Of a DNA stretch of 21,235 nucleotides, positions 1 through 12,400 are shown one piece after another (within the stretch, counting starts at the first letter, position 1; every line of letters starts with the position of its first letter). This DNA is from Apostichopus parvimensis. Lineage: Eukaryota; Echinodermata; Holothuroidea; Aspidochirotida; Stichopodidae. A program made the translations under genes and the position numbers. The stretch covers positions 32,127-53,361 of the forward strand of contig KN888250.1 of NCBI GenBank assembly GCA_000934455.1, written 5' to 3'. The notes under the pieces were generated by a model that saw nothing but the letters and a program-made list of their open reading frames with translations, did no database searches and was not told the DNA's origin.

Positions 1-343
1 CCCTCTCCTTCATGTTCCCTCCCCCTCTTCCATCTAATCCCATCCCTGTCCCAATTACATGCAATAGAGTAAAACTGTCCACAATAAAATATATTTTAAC
101 AAAACATTGCTGTACTGTTTACTGTGTGCTAGCACATTGCAGAGTGTTTATAGTTTGAGAGTCTCTCACAGAATGGTAAGTCTTTCAGTGTCCTTTATTT
201 TTCTTACTTTGACAAGTTTCACTGCCGCATAGTGCTCATAATACCTTGTTGGCGCACCTTGGATGTGGTCATTTCAGCAGAATTTGTGATGTCGTTTATC
301 TTCATGGTACATCAACATTTTGCTCCCGATTTTGTTCTTTCAG
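1..343 (+). other. Upstream intron (3' part)
   Basis: No coding sequence is supported. It starts with a pyrimidine-rich stretch (about 1-52), and the end is the acceptor tract for exon 1. A donor-like gtaagt at 176 has no compatible exon. Confidence 0.7.
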
Positions 344-413
344 AGATTTTCTGGGTGATCTAGAACGGTGCAATAATAACCCAGTCTATCTGGCGGAATG
401 CTTTCTTGAAAGT
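344..413 (+). CDS. Exon 1 in window: DH domain, middle helices
   Basis: The acceptor is ttgttctttcag and the donor is gtaagt at 414. The first base completes a codon from an unseen upstream exon; the exon ends in phase 0. It encodes [20 protein letters not shown] then LES, matching the PLEKHG DH segment with LxxDLxxCNxxPVxxAECF. The DH first helix (CR1) must lie upstream of the window. Confidence 0.9.
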
Positions 414-3400
414 GTAAGTAACTTGATCAGAATTCAATTATGATACATTTTTTAATAGTCACAATACCAGGACTACCATTTTGACTTTATAAACAAAAGG
501 GTTGCTTTTCTTAGTCAGAGGGAAGTTGGTCAGGGGAGAGGTAGCGAGGTGGTGCTTGTACGAACGAGGGTGGGAGGCACAGAAGAAAAGATATCTTCAA
601 ACCCTTAAAGTTTATTCCAATGCTCGTGATTGCATGTTAATGCCATCTGTTATTGCAGTTACAAGTTGAACATCGCATTGTTTCATACTAGTCTCTCTTT
701 AATACCTTGTATAGAATATAATCTCACTCACTAGCTCTGTCATGTCTTGAAAGTGACTTTGAGGGTGCCAATAGGTTCATTCAACAAACCGTTTATATCG
801 ATTGTCAATCACTACGGATGGTTTATCAGGTACTGTTTATCCTCCTACACAGTGTCATCATCATTTCTTCAAGTATCTTTTCCTTTCACCTTCAGGAAGA
901 GAATTTCAGTATCTATACCACGTACTGCACAAATTACCCCGAAGCTGTGAAGGTGCTGACAGAATGTGCCAACAATGAAGTCATATCTGGGTACTTCCGG
1001 GCGATCCAGTGGAGTTTAGGCCACGGGCTACCTCTTGGTGCTTACTTACTCAAACCAGTCCAAAGAATTCTCAAGTATCATCTTCTCTTTCAAGTGAGTC
1101 CAGACCGTCTTCTAATTAGTGTCTTTATTTCCATCGAACTTAAACAGATCAATTAATACGTCTTTTACGGATGTTGCTTGTTAGTGGTATTCACTCTAAG
1201 TAGCTTTGTGAGTTTTCCTTAATTTCTTGATGATATTCAGTACAATACACTCTGAATAGTGTCAGAGAAATAGCTATCCCTTCCAAAAACTTCAAAACAC
1301 TAAGCAAATTTTTCAAATTTATTCCAATTAATCCCAGCTAATCATTATTTCTTTGTATGAAAGTCACAGAGGACCAGAGGTAGGCAAGATCTACTACTCT
1401 AAGGCACCATTTTCCGAGCAGACCTGATTTTTAGTCCCAATCTTTCACCGGACATCTGACCTAATTCCCAGTCTCAATCCAAAGCTGGACATTCTGACCT
1501 CATGCATATCCTTGGTCTTACATTGGACATCTATGCACTGTCTTCTCTCTTCCCCCCCCCCCCCTCAACCCCCATTTGCATTACATGGAATCTATGGCCG
1601 TGCTATCATGATGGTGTTACAGTATGCCTACTGCAACTCCGGAACAGAAAGTCAGATGTGAACAAATCTGCAAACAATCATATTTTAAGAAATTGAAAGG
1701 GGAAGTGTACCACATTTGGAGAACAGATAAAGCTGATATTCCATTGTTTGACTCTCCCATCATTAGGCAGGCACATAGTGACTATTGATTACACACTTCA
1801 GAGAGTGTTGTTAGCTGGACTAGTTTTGAAAGTTGTTCTAAGAACTCACAACTCCAAAAAAAAAGAGGGAAAAAATCTGTAGCCTGACAAAAGAAAATGG
1901 TTTCAGTTTGATTAACTTGTGATCAAACATTGATAATGCTTCTGCATGCTCAGAAGGTCACTGCTAAGGAAATGTTTCAGCTCACATAAACGTTTTGTTT
2001 CCCTCATGAATGCCCACTTATTGAGAGTGAATGTTTCCTTGTAAAGATCCCTTCTGTGCTCTCCACAGACATTTTGATCATTGATGTGTAATTTAAAGAA
2101 TCCCAACTTAAAAAGTATGGTGCTTCTAGCCTTGTATTACAGATTGTTGGGTATCTAACATTACAAAACATACTTGAAGAAAAATTATAAATATTGCCAG
2201 TGGAAGACTGAAAATATTGAAAATGTCTGTTGTTTCTCAAACAAACATTGTCAGTATTGCCTTCTCCCACCTCTCCTCAACCACCCCACCCCCACCCCCA
2301 CAAAAGAAAAAGAGTGATACAGGGATGGTCATTCCTGCTCATACGTAAACAACCAGTATTTTGCCTCCACCCTGATGAGAACCTCAAGGGAAAGTCATTT
2401 TCTAAAAAATTTAGTACATTACAACAAACTTTACAACATTTACAAAAGAGGTATTACTGAGTTTTTAATTTAATACAATTATTCTGATATTTGGTTGCAT
2501 AAAGCATTTGACACTTGTCTTGACTTGCAGGACATGTGCAAACATTACGATTCCGAAAGTCAAGGCTACGAGACCATCAGAGAAGCTTTGGAATCCATGG
2601 TGGACATCGCAAAGCATATCAACGAGATGAAACGTAAACACGAAACGGCAATACACGTACAGGAAATACAGAGTCAGTTACATGGCATGCAGGTTTGTCA
2701 AAATTGTATTACCACTTTGAGTCTAAAGGGTTTTAACAGCAGGTGGTCACATACCAATCATCAGGAGATGGTGGCCTCGAGATCACATAGTCACATTATA
2801 ACAACCCTGGTAAAACTCATACCTGGTTTGGGTTTATCCTGCTCCATCCAGAATAAGATAACGTATGTAGACATATGAAGCAGGTATGAGGCTTTGATAA
2901 TGGTTTAAAGAAACGACTTTGAAAATTGGATGATGCGCAAGCTGATATCTGACGTTGAATGAAACAAAACTTTATGTTATATCCGATGATTCAACGTAAT
3001 ATGAAATTTGGCAGATTTTGCAAGTAAATTTGATCCTGGAATCATCCCGAGAGATTCAATGTTTTGTTATAAAGGTCGTTGTCTAGCAGCTACAAAGCAG
3101 CTCAAGTGTTGATGTCAAGTTATCCTTCTCAGTATTTCAATTTATTTCCTTAAATGTTTCTAATACATTTGTAGATCCATTTACCTACGTTGAAAATAAA
3201 ATTGTCCTCATGATATAACTTACATAGGGACGTATTAAAAGTAACATGTAGGGGAGAGCGAGGAAAGATTGGGGATCAGCTGTGAACAAAAAATGTTTCA
3301 TTATTTGGCAATCCAGCGCTGGTTGTAAAGTGTTCAAAGGGACAACAGCAATTTAAAAAAAACAGTTCAGTTCCTTATTCAGATTGGATGGAAGAAAGCA

Positions 3401-6400
3401 TTTATAGGAGAGGTGCTGTTGTAACTGTTAGTGGGGTGTTTGAAGGGTGTTAATAGGGTCACTGAAGATCCCTGATGTCACTAACAATTGTGACATAAAG
3501 GAAAATCCCCTCCATGTGTTTCTTCTTAGAAATAGATTTTTTTCAGTCTCAACCATTGTTTGAAAGGTGACTAATAAAGTTTTGACCTAGAAGTGAGGGG
3601 TTGTAATCCAAGTGTGGGAATCTTTACTCTGCCTTGAAAAATACTTTCTTCAGAAATATTTGTTGATTGTTTTAGTTGGCTTGGCTTTGATGAGAGAAGA
3701 ATGTTGAGTTCGTTTTATAAGATTGCCGTTGTTCCAGAGTAGTTAGCAAGATGCCGCGAAATATTGCGATCAAATATATATGTATCGATTTATCAGTCAT
3801 GTAGGCTATATATAACAATACTTCAATTCACCATGATGGACATTGCAACATGTGCAGTGTTCAGTGGTACCTTGTGAGCACAAAAAGGACCACTCATAAA
3901 GCTAGGTGTTAATGATGTGATTATTGTGATGATGATCAGAGGCCATATATATAGAAGAATAAATTATGCTAGATAAAGCTGGCAGTGGTAATGTATATGG
4001 AATCCTATCGTTGGGATTAACTTCAAGCACTTTTAGTATATTATGTAACTCATTTTGAATGTTGGAAGAGTATTATTGTCATGTATAAATAATAAAGTTT
4101 GACTTATGATAAGAAGTGGCCTAGAAGTAAAAAAAAGAACGATAAAAGGGCCATTTCAATTTATCTGTGAACATATTATTTCACTTGGAAGCTATGGTGG
4201 CACATCACTTGATCATACAGCTTGTAGATGTTAGCTTAGGGGGGGGGGGTGAGTTAGGGGGTGACAAGGAGTTTTAGTGTTAGGTCTCAACTATGGTGCC
4301 ATAGACTAGACCATATGAAAAGCAGACCATTTTTGGTGTGAAATAACTAGTTCCCATTAGGTCACTACAGCCAACTCACTTGACAGTGTAAGTTGTAATG
4401 AATCAGGTATTTGACAGTGCCCAGCTGTGTTTATACATGCTATTTTCATGTACACTCTACCAACTTCTGTGTGTTCTGTGTTTTGAGGGACCCTCTTCTC
4501 ACACCATTACTGCCATCAAAACTGGGGGAAAACGGTCCCATTTTAAGTGGTAGCCAGTAGAAAACAATAAATCGTCTTTGTTTTAAGCATCTTAGGAGAT
4601 GGCGTATCAAAGCCTCCCTGAAAAAGATGGAGAGCTTTTTTGTGTAATGTGTTGTTTATTTTATCAGACAATATTTACTGCGGCATGTGAAATGATGAAT
4701 GTCTGATTGGTTTATGTCAATGGCATTAGCCAAAGTCACATTTTTCTTCTGCCGCTGTTAGCAAATAATCAGTTTCTTGGGGTCCATTACCACTGAAAAT
4801 TTACCACAAAGCTGAAGTGAACTTAACCCCTCAGTCCCAAAATAGCCCCTCTGTGAAATAACTCTGTCCAAATGAATTATGTACTCAGTTGGCAAGCCAA
4901 GTTCTTTTGAAAACATCATTAGTAGACAAACAGCATGACCATAGCTTTGGTTTTGGACCTTCCTTTTATACTCTGGTTATATATATAAATATATATAATT
5001 GTTTGTGGAATTTTTTTGCAATGGCAATGGAGGTTGACTTGAGATAACAAGGATTGTCCAGACCTGCTCTATGGATAGATAAATAACAAGACTGTTTATG
5101 GAAGGGGCACACATCGATATAGTCTTAAATGAGAAATAGAGATAAACTGCCTCTCTTTGATGTGATTTACAGGCTGAGTATGGTTCATACAGAGCATTGC
5201 ACTCTTTCTTATGAAATGTATAACCCTTGACAAGAAAAACCCTGCTGTCAAAGAGAAATACCTTAATGTATGTAGAATGTTTAGAGTTGAAAGTCATTTT
5301 GTCCTTCCATAAAGTGAAGCTATTTTATGTTTTAAGGGCCTCAGTGATGATTTAATTGACATTAAGCATATATAGTCCATTTTACCGATGTCACCAGCTT
5401 TCTCGACTTCCAAGGCTTATCCTATTATTAATCTATAGAAAATTCTTCACAGCTGTCTCCTTCATTAAAAGGGGCTTGGGGGTCACATTTCAATGGATTT
5501 TACCCTGGAGCTGTTTTTTAATTTTTATGAATCAAATTATTGACTTTGGAAAAGGTATGAAAAGCAATAATCAACAGAGAGCCGGAAAAAATGCTCCCAT
5601 CACTGGGCTAGCTGTCAAGGTGACTGATCAGGTCTCCAAACTTGAATAATGAGGGGGGGGGGGGAGAGATTGGAAACAGCAAGCAGGAGGGCTTACCGCA
5701 CATTAAATAGGCAAATGGAAGTTTAATTTTTATGAAAGCTCACCACAGGGCTTGTTGACATCAAGTAATATACAAATTAGATACTTCCTGGTCTAGTTAG
5801 AGGCAATCAAAGCAGTGGCAGATTAGTTTGTGAGAGGATGAAAAAAAGTACAGTGAAAGAGAGTGTTTCCTCATTTTTCATGCAACTGATATAGAAGGAA
5901 GAAAATTTGAAAGTGAAGTGCCTCTGGGATATTATCTTATCAGGTCATGATTTATCACCATCTTTCTTGACGATGTGTAGTTTCCGGTAACTGGTGAAAA
6001 GTTTTGTAAACAGTCAAAACTTGTAGAGATTATTTGTTGAGGAATTTGGTATAAATTCCAAATTTAATGGTTGTTTTGCAATTATTCAATAGATTGACTT
6101 TAGTTAGCAAAGTACTGTACCTATGGGAAAAAAAGGGGGAGTGGGGCGGGGTGGGTTTTAATAATTGCCTGAGACTGCAAGTTTGTTTGGGATTGCTTTT
6201 CTAACACATGAATTATTCAATTTTAGTAAATATCAGAAAACAAACTATGTTTAAGTTGATGGCTATGTTTGTACAGTAGTTTTTCAAATATATTAGTTAA
6301 ACTTATTGTGTGGTGATAGAGAAATTACAAATTGCCAGCATATGTGCTAGGGAGCTGTTACCTTCCTAAATTTCTCTTAACTTTTTAGTTTCCATTCCCC

Positions 6401-9400
6401 TGCCCCTAACTCCCCTTCCCCAGCTAGATTTTCTTTGGACATTAAAATTGATGAAGGCTTACAGTGAAAACGAAATGCTCTGAGGGGGTGACAGTAAAAT
6501 ATGTAGTAATTTTGATGGAGGTGATCATTATTGATCTTCCTAGCATATTTCCTTAGATAACCTCAATGTCCTCATTAAGTGTGCTTTCCTGATTTGACTT
6601 TTTATAAGCCAAATGTACTTTCGATCAAGTGGTGTTATAGTTACATTATAAATTATGTGTTATGTTATTAAGCACACGTTAACATTAATGTTATTATGAA
6701 TGGCATCATGTTCCAAATTCATTACATAAATGTAGGCCTACATACTACTATCAACTGGATTTTCCAAATGAATATCACATTTTAAGGGGGGAAAAATATA
6801 CAAGAAATACTTGTGACGAACATCTACCAGGTTGACATCATAGACGACCCACTGTGATCCACTTTTTGGAGTAAAGGAGGCTTTAGCCAGTCAAGATAGG
6901 TTATATTCAAGCATCCATATCTAGAGTTAGGAACAACATTTTGGTGTAAGGTTCTCACTTTCCAAGTATTTATTTTGGTGTAGAAATTTCCGTGTATGTG
7001 TCTTACCAGAGAGTTGTTATGGAAACCACCCAGAATATCCCATTAAATGCCATTCAACTTTGTTTGGTTTTGTCACATCCCAGTTCACATTTCCGTAAGT
7101 TTGAAGTATTAACTTTTCTACCACCATCATGTCCCACCCCCTCTGTGATTGTCTAGGAAATATTGTTACACTCGCACTATGCATAACTGCTCGAGGATGT
7201 GAAGCTGACGGTGGTCCAAACTCTCCCTGCCCCCCTTCAAACTCCCCCCTAGACTCTGATACTGAGCTGACCTTTGAAATGAATTTTGTTTCATACCTGA
7301 GGGCAGCCTAATTTCAAAGTTTGCTATCAGTTTAATATCTGCCATAGTGCTCGCACACACAGGTTACCTGTCAATTCCATGATGTTTGTATGGCAGTCTG
7401 AATCAGTGTTAAATGTGCCATATCAAGGTAAACAAGCTTTTTTTAGGGGGTGTGGTCACTTCATTACATGGAGTAAATAGCCTGTCTAAAATTCCATCTT
7501 GTATTAACCCAGAGGGATTCCCACCCCTATGCAAGCTTGTTTTTTATCCAGAGAATCATTTTTGTTGGGAATATAAGCTGCCTCTTCCAGGTGTAAAGAT
7601 CCAAGAGCAAACATGGGAACTAGATCTTAGGGCTGTTTTCTGGAAGGTGTGACATGTCACAGGCTAATTAAACTTTGGAGTTTTGGTTTGCAATATCCTG
7701 GAGGGCAAAATAATAGTATCAAAGAGAGGAACTGTTAGCTGTAAGGTGACTCAATAAGTATCAGATAATAGAAGAAAGGACAAAGGATGGTGATACCTCC
7801 TATCCAGAGAAGCAAAGAGCTGTAGATCAGAAATATCGCCATGGCAATAATGTCTCCTGCAACATTAAAGGGTGTGAAGACTCGCGCAAAAAGAAACATC
7901 TAATGACGGTAATTTGACCTAGTTTCGAATGAAGTGTAACAGAACTTTTAAACACCACCATAATGCGATCCCAGAAAATACACAAACAGCTTGCTACCGT
8001 CGGTAATTAGACACTAGTGTATAGTCAGTACATACAGCTGCGGCATAGGCGTAGGAGGCGGGGGGGCTGGGGGGGCTGCAGCCCCCCCAACCAAAATTTT
8101 GGTGTGAAATTCGGGCAATATGGTGATAATTTTTCGGGCACCTACTGAAAGAAGAATAATTTGCAATGTGTTTTTCAATGGTTAAACTGATATTATTATT
8201 ATCGTTATTATTGTAACGACTTGCCCAATAATTGTAACCAATATGAAAGGGTAATAACACGGAAAATATAACCAAAATTTTTAGCGCGCCCCGCGCGCGT
8301 TCAACATGTCAATGTGCATATCATATAGGCATTCATTGGTTATTGGCATGTGATGTCATAACCGATGACTGCCTATGTGATATGCACATGTTGAATGCGC
8401 GCGTAGCGCGCGAAAAATTTTGGTTATATTTTTCGGGCAATTCGTTACAGCCCCCCCAAATCAAATTAGGCTCCTACGCCTATGAGCTGCGGCCAATACC
8501 CACAGCACAGTATACAAACGATACAGCAATGGACCTCTCATGTCCAGCTAAAGATAACAATTAAGGTATCACGTTTCATTACTGTGTGCATTTTGTAACG
8601 ACACGAACAAAACGTCACTTGCAAGCAACAGAAAGTTAACTTTTTCATATGGGGCGAGTCTTCAATGCCTTTAAAGGTACCATCTTACATTGATTTTTTC
8701 AATTTTTGGTGGTACCTGCTCCAGTTTTGCTAAGTAGTTTCTTGAGTTCTGTTTGATGAAAGAAATATATATACCGATGGCTCATAAAATCCCACAAGAA
8801 TGTAGCTCAGTTAATATGTCTGGTCAAGTTTCACTTGAAATAATGAAGTTAAAAAAGGAGTTGTCAATTGAATTTGTACAGTTTTTGCCAATTCTTTGGA
8901 CCGATGACAAAGATACCAAAAAGTGTCTAGGCCACAAAATTTCGAGAATCAAATCAAATTCATGAATCACTCACTCATTAGCCTATCCCTGATAGGGAAT
9001 GCTCAGTGTGTTGTGTCTTACATCACTCGTTCATTAACCTGCCCTCTATAGTGAATGCTCGAAACGTTTCATTTCGTAATCAGATCAGAGAGCAATTGGG
9101 TTGTAACTGCATAGGTCTCTTAGATTGAGGGGCATCCATTTTTACTTATACTGTATATAAAATGGTTTGGTCATAATTATAACATTTAAAAACTATGTTT
9201 TGCATTAGGATAAGAACTAGGTATCAAAAGCCTTTTAGGAAAATGCTGGGAGATGTAAAGTCACAATTTTTTTTAAATAGGATATTAACATGTTCAGTTT
9301 TGAGGCCATTTAAAAAACTTCTTTATCCAGTGATGTACAGATGTCTGTCCTCAAAGGGACAGAACAGGTGATGAAATGGTGAATAATCGTTGTTCAACGA

Positions 9401-12400
9401 ATTAAACTCACGAGGATGTTAAATATGAAAAATAATCCAATGGATGGTATCTTTCATTGGAATATTGAATCACAGTTTGAACAAGTATGGTTAAAAACTT
9501 GAGATTAATTAACTGTTGTACAGCTGACACATGCTTGCTTTCTTTTCTATTTCACCAGGAGAATATTACATCCTATGGAGAGCTTATTTTAGAGGTGAGT
9601 AACTGTTGGTTTGGTTCCCATGTTTCTTAGTAAATGCCTGCTGACCATTTAGCCACAAACAATTTCTTCCTTGTTTCAATCATCTGCCCAAATATTTTAT
9701 TGTGCAATCATAAGATAAGTTACAAGATGACAATATTTTAATTTGTTGCCGAGATAGTCTTGCTTGACCTCTTAAGAGGGTAACAAAACATCAGTAAAGA
9801 AACGGCTAAGGAAGGGATCTTATAATGTGCTTTTAGGTGATGTCGTCATTGTAGGTGCCATTAACACTAATCAATTACATGTCTGTTGGTATTTGTTCAC
9901 TCCAGGAGACCTTCAAAATGCGCAAAGCAGAGAGGTATCTCTATTTGTTCGAGAAGGCTCTCCTTATTTGCAAGAAGGATGATTCACTGTTGACCATGAA
10001 GGCTTGCATCAAGGTGAGATGAAGATAGGATTAAAGATTGTCCATATGTCGCCCCCCCTCCCCACCCAGGGGCGTATCGGCCTATTGGTTTTACCCGTTG
10101 GTGCACCCCAGGGTTCGATACACCAATGTTGCTCCAGACGCCAGTTCGAACAGAGGTGCCAAATAGGCCCCTTGTCGATTTGTAAAATTAGCAGTCAAAA
10201 TGACGGCTGGTTTATCCAACAAAAAAATTAAGATTTACAAAAAAGACCAGAAAACTTCAGGTTAAAGTTCCGAAGCTTGGTTTTGTGATTGTGCTAGTAA
10301 AGTCCCAATGCTAAAATTCTCACAGCAAATGTAGTTATAATCAGTGAGACTAGTCAGGTATCAATTTAAGTATCCCTGACAAGGTAAACAATGTTTGAAA
10401 TATTTTGTTTTACCTTTCAGAATTGAATATATATGAATATAAATCAGATTACCGTGAAAAATTCTTGTTGCGACCAAATCGCTAGAATGGAGTGGAATCA
10501 ATAATTAACCGAAATTGAAGTTCAATTCCTGGAAACACATATGTAGTAGATCGCCCTATAATTTAAATAAAGTTCATTCCCATTTTGTAGTAATACTTAC
10601 CAGGTTTGTTAACATTGTGCGACAACGAGGAAACAACTGCTCTAAACTGTTCGCAGAGGCTTTGATGTGGTTTCAGTCTTTGGATGGTGAAGTTAATAGG
10701 CATCTTTATTTTCCAATTCAACAAAAGCTTCGGTTTTAATCGGACATTTTGACCAGCTTAATGTGTATGGCATTAATAACGTTATATGACAAGAGGGGTT
10801 GTATCAATTGTTTCTTTATTTTTTTGTTTTTCAATTTGGGTTAAAATAAAGCTGACAATAAAACAAAGTGATATTGAAAGCAGGAAATCCATGTAACTTG
10901 AAAAGAAGTCCTCATTTAGAAAAAAAATGCTCCCTGACATTTTGTTGGAACACTGCCACATTTGTGGTCAGATTGTTTCATGAGCTTTATAATCCTGATG
11001 TCATGAGGTTCCTTCAAAATCTATATATTTTGTTATCATCCTGATTGAAATATCTGATGTTTTCCAGTAAAATAATACTTTTGAAATATATTTCATAACA
11101 ATAGGTTTCCAAAAATTAGCCCCTGATTTTGCGATAACAGAAAAAAAATACCTATTTTTAAAGTTCCTCTTGTCAAATCCAATATATCTGATGATGCATT
11201 GATGTCAGAGGAGTCCTCGAGGGAAGTCATGTGACTGGAACGGTTTAATCTTTGGTATCATTTTAAGGTACCATCATGATTGATCCCTTACTGTACTCTT
11301 GTCTAATATTTTTTCAACATTGTGTCCTCATTCCTTTCTTCTTTTTTTTTCACTCCTCCAGTGTTCTAATCTGATGCTTTGTGAGAGTTTACCAAAGGAA
11401 CCTTTGGCATTCAATGTCGTCCCATTTGACCAACCGTCGATTCAATACACGATTCTGGTAAGAAAATGGTCCCCAACCCCCCCCCCCCCCCCCGCCCTGC
11501 TTGTTTATCTAGGTCTATGTTCTTTTCTGTTACTTTTGGAAAGAGCATAGCAATTTATGGGCTGGAAAACATTTCTTTGGTTTATGTTATTTTATCAATT
11601 TTCAGTCTGTGTAATTGCAATGATTTAGTTTAGTTTAGTACTTCCCAAGGGTTAGGAAGCTCATTTGAAACCTATCTTTGATGAGTGTTTGCTCAGGGGG
11701 GGTTACCAGCCAGGCGTACCCCATGCAATCTACAATCATCTCTGATGTACTCTTCATGTACAATGATCAGAATCTATCTTTGTTTCTTGCAGGCTAAAAC
11801 AGCTGATCAGAAGAAAAAATGGACGCATGAAATGAAAAGGTTAATACTGGAGAATTACCAGAGTGACATCCCAGCAAACGTTAAGGCCCTTATACTCAGA
11901 GCAAGTAAGTACAGCCCCCTCCCCGCACCTTGGCCCACCCCCCATAGACAGTAACAAACAGCTGAATGTGTGAGGATATTACAGCCCCAATAGACAGTAA
12001 CAAACAGCTGAATTATTCATGATACAAAGTTAACAGTGATTTATCACTTCGGGAAGGTGTGCCATTTGGTGAAGAGAACTGTCTGTGGGCTTTTAAAGAA
12101 TTCAGACTATTCGGACAGAAAGATCCTCATAGTTGCACGAATCGGAAAAAAACAACAACCTTTGAATTACTGCTGTTATCCTAAACCCTATGTGTGGTTG
12201 AATTTTGTGATGGTCCGAACCGGCCAAGTTGTTAATAAAAAGATGACCATATTTACAGATGTCTAATAGTGATGGTGTGGTCTTTAACCAAAATGTCTCT
12301 TGGATTTTGATTTGTCTTACTAAATAGTGAGATGTAAGGGACCAACAGACAGAGACTAAAAAAGTCGAACAGACAAAGAAGATGAATTCGTGTCTACCTG

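Larger units (their letters stand above)
2693..9558 (+). other. Intron 3 (6,866 bp, phase 0)
   Basis: The largest intron in the window. It holds G11 (4239-4249) and G12 (5653-5664) runs, a G-quadruplex motif (6135-6155), an AT-palindromic patch near 4978-4999, the MITE at 8044-8484 and a decayed 39-bp repeat pair (8966-9060). Short open frames here lack homology features and are not called as genes. Confidence 0.88.

Noticed and set aside
143..175. Possible upstream exon between an AG and the donor-like gtaagt at 176
   Set aside because: Exon 1 needs two bases from the previous exon; this candidate would supply TG and create TGA at the junction, and the required frame also has an internal stop.
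5356..5649. 97-codon open frame in intron 3
   Set aside because: It uses a non-ATG start, shows no family resemblance and ends beside a G12 run. No coding support.
8343..8564. Open frame crossing the right half of MITE 1
   Set aside because: It runs through a hairpin arm, the terminal repeat and the target duplication, so it is a by-product of the transposon and not a gene.
10105..10160. GGTTCGATAC-like sequence suggesting a tRNA-derived SINE B box
   Set aside because: No convincing A box at the right distance, no cloverleaf and no A- or repeat-tail, so a tRNA or SINE is not supported.
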